From Ruminococcus flavefaciens (GTDB taxonomy: Bacteria; Bacillota; Clostridia; Oscillospirales; Ruminococcaceae): DNA of 22,655 nt. The notes under the pieces are model-generated. The model searched no databases. It was not told the origin of the DNA and saw only the letters and a program-made list of their open reading frames with translations. Shown here one piece after another: positions 14,537 through 22,498 of this stretch (the stretch's first letter is position 1; each line of letters starts with the position of its first letter). A program made the position numbers and the translations under genes. The stretch is taken from positions 1 to 22,655 of the forward strand of contig SFMO01000045.1 in assembly GCA_004554385.1 (NCBI GenBank). Reading direction: 5' to 3'.

Positions 14537-16168
14537 TTACTGGCTGTTGTTTCTGATAGTAACAGTGTATGAATCGTTATTCTTCTCGCCGATCTCGATG
14601 GTCAGACCTGTGTCGACGGTTTCACGTCCGCTGCTGTCATACCAGTGGAAGCCTGAAATATTGCCGTTGATAACAGCGCCTGTCTTATAGATATTATCCT
14701 TTTTGGAATCATCTATGAGCCTTATGAAGCGTCTTCCGGCATAATTGTCTGTAAAGTCCGAGCCGCTTGCATAGCGGAACGAAGTCCACCAGCCATTATT
14801 GTAGAGTGAAGCGTCAACGTGATATATCCTGATGCCTTCGCCCATGGATACATACCACGGAGGAGAGCTGTTATTCGCCTGCTTGGTTGTATATTCGAGC
14901 ATCATGTATTCACTGTGATAACGGCTGTCCAGATCTCCGCATGGGATGATAACAGTATTGCCCTTTGAGGTCTGTGCATTGTGGAGAGTAAAGGTCTGAG
15001 TACCCTCAGATGAGTCATATACCTGTACCTGATCGGTCTTGTACCAGCCGAGATGAAGCTTTGATACACAGCTGAGATCGCCGCCTGTATCGTCCATAAG
15101 CTCGCTTCCTGCGGTTCCGTGAAGACCGTCGGCGTCGCTGCTTTTATCATATCGGTAATAATCAGGAAGCCCCATACAGTGGCCTGTTTCATGGGTAAGA
15201 GTAGAGGTGAAATCCCTGTAATCGGTGGGGGAGTTTATCTGGCAGTTGCCTGTTATCATGTGACCTATCTTCATACCGTCATAGACGTATTTATCGTTGG
15301 CAAACTGAACAGAAGCAGGCCACCATGTGTCGTTGCTTGTCTGTCCGGGAACTATAAGGACAAGGGTGTCTATGTAGCCGTCATTGTCTCCGTCATAATC
15401 GCGGAAATCGATCTGACTGTCAAGAGCCTTGCATGCCTCGGTCAGAAGGGCTTTCTGTCCCTTGACCTGATAATAGTCGTTGACGGAATTCCCTGTGCTG
15501 TAGTGATAAGCCTTGCCGCTGAGATCAAGAGCGCCCTTTGATGAACGCCTGAAGAAAGCGGATATGCTCTCCCATGGGTAGAGCTTGCTGTCAGTTCTTT
15601 CCTCGCCGAAGGCTATTTCCTCGATCTCGTCGGTGCCCGGCAGGTAGCTGAACTTGCAGTCGGCAAAGTCGGCATAGATTATAAGCATTCTGCCGCTGCC
15701 CTGAGAAGGCATGAATTTGTAGACGTCGTTGACGGAAGCACCGATGAACTCGCCGTTATCCTCGATGGGATCATCGGGAACATTATTCCCGGTCTTCCAC
15801 TGCCAGACCCAGAGCGGATCGCTGTTAACGATAGCTTTTCTGAGCTCTACAAGGTCAAATATATCGACAACTCCGTCCTGATTGATGTCAGCGGTTACGA
15901 AATATTCTCCTGCCTGAAAGCCGTCAGCACCGTGGATACCGATAAATGAATTCTGAACGTGATAGCTGTTGCTGTCTGTCATTGGCTCTGTACCCAGAAG
16001 GTGGCGTTGCATTATAACAAGGTCAGCCATGTTGACGGTCTGATCGTTGTTAAGGTCGCCCATGTAGCCTATATGCTCCCAGTCAGCGGAAGCAGACAAA
16101 GGAGCTGCCGAAAGAGCAATGACTGCGGAACAAAGCGCAGAGAGTAGACGATGACGGTGAATTCTCAT
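14537..16168 (-). CDS. Secreted M6-like zinc metalloprotease with N-terminal dockerin
   Basis: This 543-residue protein is a secreted protease that can attach to the cellulosome. A signal peptide (about 1-28, ending SASA) is followed by a dockerin (about 35-115) with two calcium loops, GDLNNDQTVNMADL and ADINQDGVVDIFDL, separated by an unusually long spacer. The catalytic domain (about 155-540) has the zinc motif HETGHCMGLPDYY (His326, Glu327, His330) and a probable Met-turn at ELMDD (Met358), as in M6/immune-inhibitor-A-like peptidases. An additional acidic segment, DYDGDNDGYID (257-267), looks like a calcium site. AAAGGAGG lies 7 bases before the ATG. A dockerin serpin is encoded about 3.5 kb away. 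Its targets are unknown; processing of cellulosomal or dietary proteins is a guess. Confidence 0.85.
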   Translation of the reverse strand: MRIHRHRLLSALCSAVIALSAAPLSASADWEHIGYMGDLNNDQTVNMADLVIMQRHLLGTEPMTDSNSYHVQNSFIGIHGADGFQAGEYFVTADINQDGVVDIFDLVELRKAIVNSDPLWVWQWKTGNNVPDDPIEDNGEFIGASVNDVYKFMPSQGSGRMLIIYADFADCKFSYLPGTDEIEEIAFGEERTDSKLYPWESISAFFRRSSKGALDLSGKAYHYSTGNSVNDYYQVKGQKALLTEACKALDSQIDFRDYDGDNDGYIDTLVLIVPGQTSNDTWWPASVQFANDKYVYDGMKIGHMITGNCQINSPTDYRDFTSTLTHETGHCMGLPDYYRYDKSSDADGLHGTAGSELMDDTGGDLSCVSKLHLGWYKTDQVQVYDSSEGTQTFTLHNAQTSKGNTVIIPCGDLDSRYHSEYMMLEYTTKQANNSSPPWYVSMGEGIRIYHVDASLYNNGWWTSFRYASGSDFTDNYAGRRFIRLIDDSKKDNIYKTGAVINGNISGFHWYDSSGRETVDTGLTIEIGEKNNDSYTVTIRNNSQ

Positions 16169-16212
16169 AGATTGTCCTCCTTTACATTTTTGTAAGCGGA
16201 ATATTCATCTTT

Positions 16213-16241
16213 ATTATACAATATCAGAGGATAGATGTCTA
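16213..16241 (-). promoter_or_regulatory. Promoter of the dockerin metalloprotease
   Basis: On the minus strand TAGACA (16241-16236) and TATAAT (16218-16213) are separated by 17 bases. The leader is about 40 bases. Confidence 0.75.
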
Positions 16242-16349
16242 TAGCTTACGAAAAAATCTTTGAAATCTGTATATTTTTATAATATATAGCTATAATTGAT
16301 GGATATATGCACCTTTCGTATAAATTGTACCGTTTTCAGCAGCTGACAA

Positions 16350-16386
16350 GAAAAAGCGACCTGCATAAGAATCACAGATCGCTTTT
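16350..16386 (-). terminator. Terminator of the flavodoxin gene
   Basis: Arms at 16352-16363 and 16375-16386 (AAAAGCGA with TCGCTTTT, plus CTG with CAG) form a long hairpin with one mismatch. On the minus strand it ends in TTTTTCTT. It lies 11 bases after the stop codon. Confidence 0.8.
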
Positions 16387-16396
16387 GGCATATATT

Positions 16397-17173
16397 TTAT
16401 TTGTTTTCGCTTACAAAGCTTCTTATTTCCTGTTCCTTGTCATTTACGGAACCGCCTCTGACAGAAAGTCCTTCAACGATGTCGGCGTCAGGTTCAAGCT
16501 CCTTAATTCTGTTGATGGTGTCGGAGAATCCGCTTCCCTCATGGGTCGCAAAAACGACTATCTTTTTCCCTGAAAGATCGTATTTATCAAAGAATGAGTA
16601 CACGGGCATGGGGAGATCAGCCCACCAGTTAGGGAATGTGAGCCATATGGTATTATATGTGCTGAGATCATCTGGCATATCCTTGAGCTCAGGTCTTTCC
16701 TTGCTGCTCTTTTCTTCATTGGCGATGTTGACCGTTTCATTATAGTCAACGGGATAAGCTTTTGACGATACTATCTCAAGTGTCCTGCAGTCCGCCTCCT
16801 CAGCGATCCATTCAGCTATAAGCTGAGCATTTCCTTTCAGCTCGCCGTTTACAATGTTAAGGCTTGCACTTGATGTTGCATCAACGTTATCATCAAAATC
16901 GGTATTTCCGACTCTGCTGAAATATACCGAAAGGGAGCTGCTTTCATCCTTAGCTTCTGTGGCCTCAGTCGTTTCAGCGGCACTTGTACTGCTTATGTTA
17001 TCAGTATCTGAATTATTGCTGTCAGCAGCTTCTGTAGTAATACTCTCTGTCACAGGTGTTGAGCTGCTCACGGAAGCATTTGTGTTGCTTTGTGGTTTTT
17101 CAGACTCTGTACAAGCGGAAAGAGCTGATGCTGCAAATGTAACAGCAGCTATAAAGGGTAATATCTTTCTCAT
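16397..17173 (-). CDS. Membrane-anchored flavodoxin-like lipoprotein
   Basis: This 258-residue protein joins a lipoprotein signal peptide (lipobox LSAC, Cys21) to a Ser/Thr-rich spacer of about 55 residues and a flavodoxin fold (about 80-255). The FMN phosphate loop is FSRVGNT (85-91). The flavin-side WW motif sits in PNWWADLPMPV (181-191), and KIVVFATHEGSG (204-215) matches the later strand. Flavodoxins carry one or two electrons; here the carrier would sit outside the membrane. The same family is represented by a fragment at the end of the mosaic frame at 2617-3417. The ATG has an AGAGGAA upstream. The gene has its own promoter and terminator. What reduces it outside the cell is not evident. 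Confidence 0.88.
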   Translation of the reverse strand: MRKILPFIAAVTFAASALSACTESEKPQSNTNASVSSSTPVTESITTEAADSNNSDTDNISSTSAAETTEATEAKDESSSLSVYFSRVGNTDFDDNVDATSSASLNIVNGELKGNAQLIAEWIAEEADCRTLEIVSSKAYPVDYNETVNIANEEKSSKERPELKDMPDDLSTYNTIWLTFPNWWADLPMPVYSFFDKYDLSGKKIVVFATHEGSGFSDTINRIKELEPDADIVEGLSVRGGSVNDKEQEIRSFVSENK

Positions 17174-17217
17174 TTTTTCCTCTGTTTACAATAGGGTGAA
17201 GTTTTTGCCTCACTTAT

Positions 17218-17246
17218 ATTATACATTATAATGCAGAAAACATCAA
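17218..17246 (-). promoter_or_regulatory. Promoter of the flavodoxin lipoprotein gene
   Basis: On the minus strand TTGATG (17246-17241) and TATAAT (17223-17218) are 17 bases apart. A second TATAAT lies within the spacer and offers an alternative minus-10. Confidence 0.7.
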
Positions 17247-17262
17247 ATACTTTATAAGCAAA

Positions 17263-17291
17263 GCAAGATATGCCTGTAAAGCATATCTTGC
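17263..17291 (-). terminator. Terminator after the anti-sigma gene
   Basis: GCAAGATATGC (17263-17273) pairs perfectly with GCATATCTTGC (17281-17291) around a 7-base loop. The minus-strand tail TTTGCTTAT is only moderately T-rich. Confidence 0.65.
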
Positions 17292-17327
17292 CTGAATTGT
17301 TTTCGGATGTTGAAAGGATTACTGCTG

Positions 17328-18818
17328 TCAGTTTGCATTGGTATAATCGCTTGGATAATAGTATTCCACCTTGATATATTGAGCAAGGTCATTATCGCTT
17401 ACTGTCCATGACCTGTTTCTGAAGTCTATGTACATATCAGCTACCTCGAAATAGTTCTGCTCGGTGTTTTTAGTGCATCTGATCTTTACATGACAGGGCG
17501 CGTAGTCGTTTTCGCCGTAAGAAATGCATATGCTGAATACCTCTTTTTCAAGGGCGGAATCATACCCGTTCGGTGCTTCATTGACAACGTCCTGAGATGT
17601 CGTGCCGTCGCAGTATTCGGCAGTATATTCTACAGTGTATTTTGAACTGCTGTCGAATAGTCCCTTCTGTTCAAGATATGCAGGATCAATGGATATGCCT
17701 GCGAAATCATCACAGTGAGGGTGTGTTTTCCTGTATTCCTCGTGCTGTTGTTCTTCATCTGAAATTCTCTGCATTTCCTCAGCATGCGGTACTGATTCAT
17801 TTGCAACAAATGTGAAGCATGTCATTTCGGAATAGTTTTCGGAAGAATACTCTGAGAGCAGTGATCTGTACTCGCTTTCCGTGATGACCACTCCGTTACG
17901 GCGGAATACTTCTCTTGGATTATTATCGGAATTGCCTGACTGACCGTAGTTCTCGTCCCATTCAAGGAAGTCGGTCAGACTGTTTATGTTCAGTGAATAA
18001 TCGCTGTTCATTGATATATATGTATGCCTTGTGCCGCCCTCTCTGTTGAGGAGATATAAGCAGCTCTCATCCGCATTGATGGCTGGTATGCTTGTGCAGG
18101 AAAATACTTCTTCAAAGCCGTTTTCATTAATGTCCGTAACATATTCCGAACCGTTGTAACGGTATATCTTTACTGCGTAGTATGCGTTCTGATAGAGCAT
18201 CATCAGCTCAGGGACATTATCATGGTTCAGGTCAATGCTCTTGTACTGAATATCAACAGCATAGGGCTCTGTGCGGACAAATCTGTCAAGAACTCTTTCT
18301 CTTGCTGCGGATATATCGTCCTGAGAAACATTTTCGGGGATATTGAAGTCCTTAGCCACATAGGTAGTAACGGTGGTGGTCTGTGTGGTACCTGTTTTAG
18401 CTGAAGTTGCGGTAGAAGTGCTGCCCGAAGCGGAATCATTTGTTGATGTGATCGGACTTGTTACGACTTCTGAATTAGGAGCCGGAGTATGGGGCGTTGG
18501 CTTCTTGAACAGAAGAAGTGCACTTGTGCTGATAATAACAGCAGCTGCCGCACAGCTTGCCGCAACGGTGATGATACGTTTGACGGGGGATCTGTTATAT
18601 TTCTCTGCAGGTCCCGAAACTGTGTAATCATCGTTGGTATTGAATGTGATATTTCGGCTTCCGTGAGCCTTTGCATTATTATACTTTCTTTTGCTCATTT
18701 CAAGCATTCTGTCATGGGCGCTTTTGCTTATGATAGGGGAGTCAGCTCCCATTTCGTTTATTTTGTTGTTGTCTGCATTTTCAAGCACATCGAATCCTAT
18801 CCTTTTATTATTGTTCAT
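17328..18818 (-). CDS. Probable membrane anti-sigma factor with large outside domain
   Basis: This 496-residue protein has a cytoplasmic front of about 80 residues, one membrane segment (about 82-104), a Ser/Thr-rich linker (about 105-155) and an extracellular part. No Cys/His zinc motif typical of ZAS anti-sigma factors is visible in the front. The gene overlaps the ECF sigma gene by four bases (ATGA), so translation is coupled, and that arrangement is the main reason for the anti-sigma call. The outside part contains an FG-GAP-like acidic segment, SIDLNHDNVPELMML (about 194-208), which often binds calcium, but otherwise I do not recognise its fold. It would sense an outside signal and release the sigma factor. 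It could also be a sigma-regulated partner that is not inhibitory. Confidence 0.65.
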   Translation of the reverse strand: MNNNKRIGFDVLENADNNKINEMGADSPIISKSAHDRMLEMSKRKYNNAKAHGSRNITFNTNDDYTVSGPAEKYNRSPVKRIITVAASCAAAAVIISTSALLLFKKPTPHTPAPNSEVVTSPITSTNDSASGSTSTATSAKTGTTQTTTVTTYVAKDFNIPENVSQDDISAARERVLDRFVRTEPYAVDIQYKSIDLNHDNVPELMMLYQNAYYAVKIYRYNGSEYVTDINENGFEEVFSCTSIPAINADESCLYLLNREGGTRHTYISMNSDYSLNINSLTDFLEWDENYGQSGNSDNNPREVFRRNGVVITESEYRSLLSEYSSENYSEMTCFTFVANESVPHAEEMQRISDEEQQHEEYRKTHPHCDDFAGISIDPAYLEQKGLFDSSSKYTVEYTAEYCDGTTSQDVVNEAPNGYDSALEKEVFSICISYGENDYAPCHVKIRCTKNTEQNYFEVADMYIDFRNRSWTVSDNDLAQYIKVEYYYPSDYTNAN

Positions 18819-19393
18819 AGTCTTCCCTCCTCAAGATCATAGCCCTCAGCCATAAGGAGCGCTTTAAGCTTTTTCAGTGCACGGCTGCATCTTACGCGGA
18901 CAGTTCCTGCCGGCATGGACAGCTTTTTGCCGATCTCACCTGATCTCATATTGTAGTAATACTTATGTATTATCATTGTAGCTTCGGGTTCTCCGAGTCC
19001 TTTGATACATCTTATCATTGCGTTCTGAAGCTCAGATCTTTCAGCAGATTCCGTGACGGTCTCAGCAGAGGTGAGCTGTTCATCGAGTTCTTCGATATAA
19101 GCTGTCCTACCGTTTCTGGCGGTAAGGGAATGGAACATATTTATTGCCTTGTTTGAGGCTATTCTGCCAATAAACCCTTTCAGATCACCGTTCAGCTCCT
19201 GTTTGTTGTCATAGCTGAGAAAAACAGCAGAGAAGACATCACTGACACATTCCTCAATGTCTTCTGCACTTCCGCAGCTTCTCAGTTTATTGAAAACTAT
19301 GGAATATACGTAGTTCAGATATTCGTCAAAAAGCGCATTCTGTGCAGCGGCAGGTGATCTGTCAAACATTGCGCGATATTCATTATCTGTCAT
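18815..19393 (-). CDS. ECF-type RNA polymerase sigma factor
   Basis: This 192-residue protein directs RNA polymerase to a special set of promoters. Region 2 spans about 20-90 (FDEYLNYVYSIVFNKL, then AEDIEECVSDVFSAVF). Region 4 spans about 125-185 and holds a clear helix-turn-helix (RSGEIGKKLSMPAGTVRVRC, then SRALKKLK). The family is certain in outline; I cannot assign the ECF group. A GGAGGAG ribosome binding site precedes the ATG at 19393. The gene is first in a two-gene operon with its membrane partner, overlapping by ATGA. A good sigma-A promoter lies upstream, and next to it a TGTAAC element that could serve self-activation. Its regulon is unknown; the lipoprotein gene ending at 4629 is one candidate target. 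Confidence 0.9.
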   Translation of the reverse strand: MTDNEYRAMFDRSPAAAQNALFDEYLNYVYSIVFNKLRSCGSAEDIEECVSDVFSAVFLSYDNKQELNGDLKGFIGRIASNKAINMFHSLTARNGRTAYIEELDEQLTSAETVTESAERSELQNAMIRCIKGLGEPEATMIIHKYYYNMRSGEIGKKLSMPAGTVRVRCSRALKKLKALLMAEGYDLEEGRL

Positions 19394-19441
19394 ACTACTC
19401 CTCCTTTTAAATGATGTCGATCGCGAAGTACTATCGTTTTC

Positions 19442-19470
19442 ATTATACTTACTCAGGATAAAAATGTAAA
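19442..19470 (-). promoter_or_regulatory. Sigma-A promoter of the ECF sigma operon
   Basis: On the minus strand TTTACA (19470-19465) and TATAAT (19447-19442) are separated by 17 bases. Confidence 0.7.
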
Positions 19471-19478
19471 GTGTTACA
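19450..19478 (-). promoter_or_regulatory. Possible overlapping ECF-type promoter
   Basis: TGTAAC (19478-19473 on the minus strand) is followed after 17 bases by TGAGTA (19455-19450). The TGTAACAC part is identical to the element upstream of the lipoprotein gene at 6218. The minus-10 half fits ECF consensus poorly, so self-activation is only suggested. Confidence 0.3.
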
Positions 19479-19535
19479 CTGAAATAAAAAAATTTTTGAA
19501 ATTTTTTCTGACAGGTTCATTCGGCGTTATGGCAT

Positions 19536-19568
19536 AAAAATACCGAGCCCGTATTTTCAGGCTCGGTA
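19536..19568 (-). terminator. Terminator of the serpin gene
   Basis: TACCGAGCC (19541-19549) pairs with GGCTCGGTA (19560-19568) around a 10-base loop. On the minus strand a TTTTT tract follows. Confidence 0.85.
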
Positions 19569-19616
19569 ATCTGATCTTTAAGCTGCTGCAAAGCAGTTCA
19601 AAGAGAGGCATTTTAA

Positions 19617-21128
19617 TTATTCTGTACCGTCCATATCCATTATTGTGCCGATAAACAGAGGGATACCTGTATTGGTATCGAAGATGCAGTATACGAAGGG
19701 CCTGTCAAGAATGACGAGCCTTGAAAGGATACCGCCGCCGTCAAGACCTCTTACAGCCGTAGCCGCAGCTGCATATGTACCCTTTTCGTTTACGTTTATA
19801 TATGTGGAATGGGATACATCATTGAGATATGTCGGAGAAGGTGCAGAGGAAAGCCTTGAAAAGTCAGCGCTGTCACCGTCAAATGCTTTATTCATGCCCA
19901 TAGCCCTGAGCTCGTCCTTCAGATCGTTCTTATATCTGAAGCCGAACTTCATAAGTGCGCAGGAAGCGTTTTCTGTTGATTCCTGTGTAAGCAGAGAGCG
20001 GAGCTTTTCACCTGTAAGGCTGTCGATATATTCCTTTATGTCTGTGCCTTCCTGCGGAAGAAGTGCAGCGAAGGCAAAGCTATTGTTTGCATATTCCTTT
20101 ATAAAACCGTCGGTATTTTCATCTCCGATATATTTCTCGATGCCGAGCATAAGGGTACAGGGCTGTTCCTCACCGTATACATTAATGAATGTAGCGTTCG
20201 GTTTATGATCACCGAAATAATTATTCTTCCAGTCAGCGTTGAAGGTGACTGTATTTATGAGGTATATTGTCTCGTTGGGGTCTATCTTATCGACAAGATC
20301 TTTGATAAGGCCGTCGGTCTTATCCTCGACATACTTGTTCATTTCCTTGGCAGTATCTTCGTTGAACTGAGCTAAATAGAAGTCTGCATCGTAGTATTTT
20401 TTCGCATTGTTTAGGAAGGTTTTGCGGGGCGCCATACGGCTCTTGTCCCTGACTGCCCATATTGAATTAACATTGCTGACAACGGGCTCGTAGCCTTTTG
20501 TGATATTTTTATTGAACGCAGAAAGATACTTGTTTAGCTCATCGATCTTCATTCCGCCTAGAGCCTCTTCCATTTCTTCACGGGTCTCGCTGTCTGCGCC
20601 GTTAGTGGTCATTGCCAGCGCCTGCATAAGGGAATAAGGCGAAACCAGGGAGTTCCCGATGGGAGCTGTGGCATTTTTGAAAATATCAACAGCGAAATCC
20701 ATCTGTCCGTTTATGAATTCTTCACTTAGCGCAGGTTCCTCAGACTCGTCAGTGGTTATATTCTGGCAGATATTATATACTGACAGAGAATCAGGCAGTT
20801 TTATATCGGAATCAGTTTCAAGAAGTATTTTCCTCAAGCGGGTCATATCAAAAATATCGATAACACCGTCATCGTTAAGATCGCCTTCACTCAGTGACAG
20901 ATCTCCTTTACCGAAATAGAGCCATTTCTGCATAACCGCAAGATCGGATATGAGGACTTCGTCGTCGCCGTTAACATCACCTGTTATTTTTTGTGATGCT
21001 TCATTGCCGCTGACAGCTTCCTCATAGACAGCAGGGACTGAGCTTATGTCATCGGCTGCAAAAGACGAAAAGTTAAGAAAAGCCGAGACAGCAGCTATGG
21101 CTGAAACGAATGATATGATTTTTTTCAT
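19617..21128 (-). CDS. Secreted serpin (protease inhibitor) with N-terminal dockerin
   Basis: This 503-residue protein is a suicide inhibitor of proteases that can attach to the cellulosome. A signal peptide (about 1-25) is followed by a dockerin (about 48-106; GDVNGDDEVLISDL and GDLNDDGVIDIFDM). The serpin domain (about 135-500) shows NSLVSPYSLMQAL (159-171), the NTVTFNADW strand (292-300), and a complete hinge EKGTYAAAATAV (448-459), so it should be inhibitory. The C-terminal DRPFVYCIFD and PLFIGTIMD strands are present. Counting 17 residues from the hinge Glu448 puts P1 near Gly464 in the loop RGLDGGGIL. AAGGAGG lies 7 bases before the ATG. Dockerin serpins are known from Clostridium thermocellum and suit protection of the cellulosome. 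Target protease is unknown; the loop suggests no trypsin-like specificity. Confidence 0.93.
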   Translation of the reverse strand: MKKIISFVSAIAAVSAFLNFSSFAADDISSVPAVYEEAVSGNEASQKITGDVNGDDEVLISDLAVMQKWLYFGKGDLSLSEGDLNDDGVIDIFDMTRLRKILLETDSDIKLPDSLSVYNICQNITTDESEEPALSEEFINGQMDFAVDIFKNATAPIGNSLVSPYSLMQALAMTTNGADSETREEMEEALGGMKIDELNKYLSAFNKNITKGYEPVVSNVNSIWAVRDKSRMAPRKTFLNNAKKYYDADFYLAQFNEDTAKEMNKYVEDKTDGLIKDLVDKIDPNETIYLINTVTFNADWKNNYFGDHKPNATFINVYGEEQPCTLMLGIEKYIGDENTDGFIKEYANNSFAFAALLPQEGTDIKEYIDSLTGEKLRSLLTQESTENASCALMKFGFRYKNDLKDELRAMGMNKAFDGDSADFSRLSSAPSPTYLNDVSHSTYINVNEKGTYAAAATAVRGLDGGGILSRLVILDRPFVYCIFDTNTGIPLFIGTIMDMDGTE

Positions 21129-21162
21129 GGGAAAGCCTCCTTAATAATATGATCTGAAATTA

Positions 21163-21192
21163 ATTATATGATACTTATGAAGGCGCAGTCAA
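21163..21192 (-). promoter_or_regulatory. Promoter of the serpin gene
   Basis: On the minus strand TTGACT (21192-21187) and TATAAT (21168-21163) are 18 bases apart. Confidence 0.75.
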
Positions 21193-21233
21193 GGCTTTTA
21201 TTGCGTTCTTTCCATACAGAAAAAAGCTGTATA

Positions 21234-21262
21234 TTGACAAAAGCAAGTGCTGATGATATAAT
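21234..21262 (+). promoter_or_regulatory. Near-consensus promoter of the esterase at 21296
   Basis: TTGACA (21234-21239) and TATAAT (21257-21262) are 17 bases apart. TG at 21254-21255 makes an extended minus-10. The leader would be about 27 bases. This is the best promoter match in the window, suggesting strong constitutive expression unless a repressor acts. Confidence 0.88.
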
Positions 21263-21295
21263 GAATGAAACTGTTGTGAGTTGGAGGAAAAATAC

Positions 21296-22036
21296 ATGAA
21301 AGAGTTTTATATTGACTGTGACGGAATAAAGCTTCATGCCAAGCTTGATCGTCCCGATGAGAAAGAAAAAGGCCCTCTTTGCATACTCGTTCACGGTTTT
21401 ACAGGATATATGGAGGAGGAGCACATCGTTGCAGCTCAGAAAGCGATAAATGATGCAGGTGTCAGTGTACTTCGTGCGGAGATGTACGGCCACGGAAAAA
21501 GTGATGGTGAATTCATAAACCATACTCTCTATAAATGGGTGACAAATATTCTTAAAGTAATAGAATATGCAAGAGGACTTGATTTTGTCACAGACCTGTA
21601 CATGTGCGGACATTCTCAGGGGGGACTGCTCACCATGCTTGCAGGAGCTATGTGTGCTGACGATCTCAAGGCCATCGTTCCGCTGTCTCCTGCGTGGATG
21701 ATACCTGAAAATGCGCGTAACGGGATAGTTCTCGGCAACAGATTTGATCCTGAGCATATCCCAGATAAGGTGGTCTGCGATAAGTGGGAGCTCTCAGGGG
21801 ATTATCTCCGCGTAGCTCAGACTATCCATGCAGAGGATGCGATCTCGGGATACAAGGGGAGAGTTCTTATAATACATGGTGATGATGATGAGACAGTTCC
21901 GTTCTCATATTCCGAGAAAGCGGTCAGCCTTTATGAGAATGCTGAGCTTGTTAACGTTCACGGAGCAGATCACTGCTTTACTGGACATCTTGATGAGATG
22001 ACCGAAGCCATAAGAAATTTTTTCGGAAAGCTCTGA
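21296..22036 (+). CDS. Intracellular cinnamoyl/feruloyl esterase (Est1E-like alpha/beta hydrolase)
   Basis: This 246-residue alpha/beta hydrolase closely resembles, from memory, the feruloyl esterase Est1E of Butyrivibrio proteoclasticus. It shares HGFTGYMEE (33-41), MYGHGKSDGEF (63-73), the nucleophile motif GHSQGG with Ser107, LSPAWMIPE (130-138), and the acid motif HGDDDE with Asp198. The His is His226 in GADHC. No signal peptide is present. It should release ferulic or related acids from imported arabinoxylan oligosaccharides, complementing the GH43/GH51 locus about 7 kb upstream. The ATG at 21296 follows GGAGG by 8 bases; an in-frame TTG at 21281 overlaps that site and is rejected. It is a single-gene unit with its own promoter and terminator. 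Confidence 0.88.
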   Translation: MKEFYIDCDGIKLHAKLDRPDEKEKGPLCILVHGFTGYMEEEHIVAAQKAINDAGVSVLRAEMYGHGKSDGEFINHTLYKWVTNILKVIEYARGLDFVTDLYMCGHSQGGLLTMLAGAMCADDLKAIVPLSPAWMIPENARNGIVLGNRFDPEHIPDKVVCDKWELSGDYLRVAQTIHAEDAISGYKGRVLIIHGDDDETVPFSYSEKAVSLYENAELVNVHGADHCFTGHLDEMTEAIRNFFGKL

Positions 22037-22088
22037 ATCATGCCCGTGATCTGACGGGATTACTTCGACAGGGGACTGAGCAAAGAAT

Positions 22089-22123
22089 AAAAGCCATGTA
22101 GAAATACCTTACATGGCTTTTTT
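22089..22123 (+). terminator. Terminator of the feruloyl esterase gene
   Basis: AAAAGCCATGTA (22089-22100) pairs perfectly with TACATGGCTTTT (22110-22121) around a 9-base loop, with T bases to 22123. A smaller hairpin, CCCGT with ACGGG, lies at 22043-22058. Confidence 0.9.
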
Positions 22124-22342
22124 GTTATGCCCTGAGGCAGATGTATCCTGAAGCCCATTGCCAACGGAAATCGTTTATCATAACATGAATGATCCGTACA
22201 GCCGCCTCCGTTGTGCCTTTTGCGCATGCTGAATGGGAATTATTGAAAAAAGTCGTCTTTTCTACTTTTTGTAATGTTGTGAGCGAATTATTATTAAAAT
22301 ATCACTAAATTGTTAATTTTGGAATCGCGTTCTTGATACAAA
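22124..22342. other. Gap with no supported gene
   Basis: This stretch is part of a roughly 375-base gap before the last gene. Short minus-strand frames near 22130-22222 can be read, but none has a start with ribosome binding site or a recognisable family. The right half is strongly AT-rich and leads into the next promoter. Confidence 0.5.
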
Positions 22343-22371
22343 TTGACAAACAGTAAAAAATGTTGTATACT
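22343..22371 (+). promoter_or_regulatory. Promoter of the terminal lipoprotein gene
   Basis: TTGACA (22343-22348) and TATACT (22366-22371) are 17 bases apart. The leader is about 120 bases; I see no clear hairpin or riboswitch in it. Confidence 0.75.
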
Positions 22372-22498
22372 ATAAATATAATATATACATACCATTGGAT
22401 ATGAATATAGTTATAGCAGATTCAGACAAATACACAAGTTTCTCGTGATGAACTCATATCCCATTGATCAGACGCACATACGAAAAGGAGGAAAGTAT

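Noticed and set aside
21164..21757. Minus-strand 197-codon frame over the feruloyl esterase
   Set aside because: It overlaps a clear alpha/beta hydrolase and its promoter; the sequence is low-complexity hydrophobic and looks like a shadow.
22130..22222. Minus-strand frame of about 30 residues ending in a stop near 22124
   Set aside because: Too short, without start and ribosome binding site, and with no recognisable family; it could be a gene remnant but cannot be supported.
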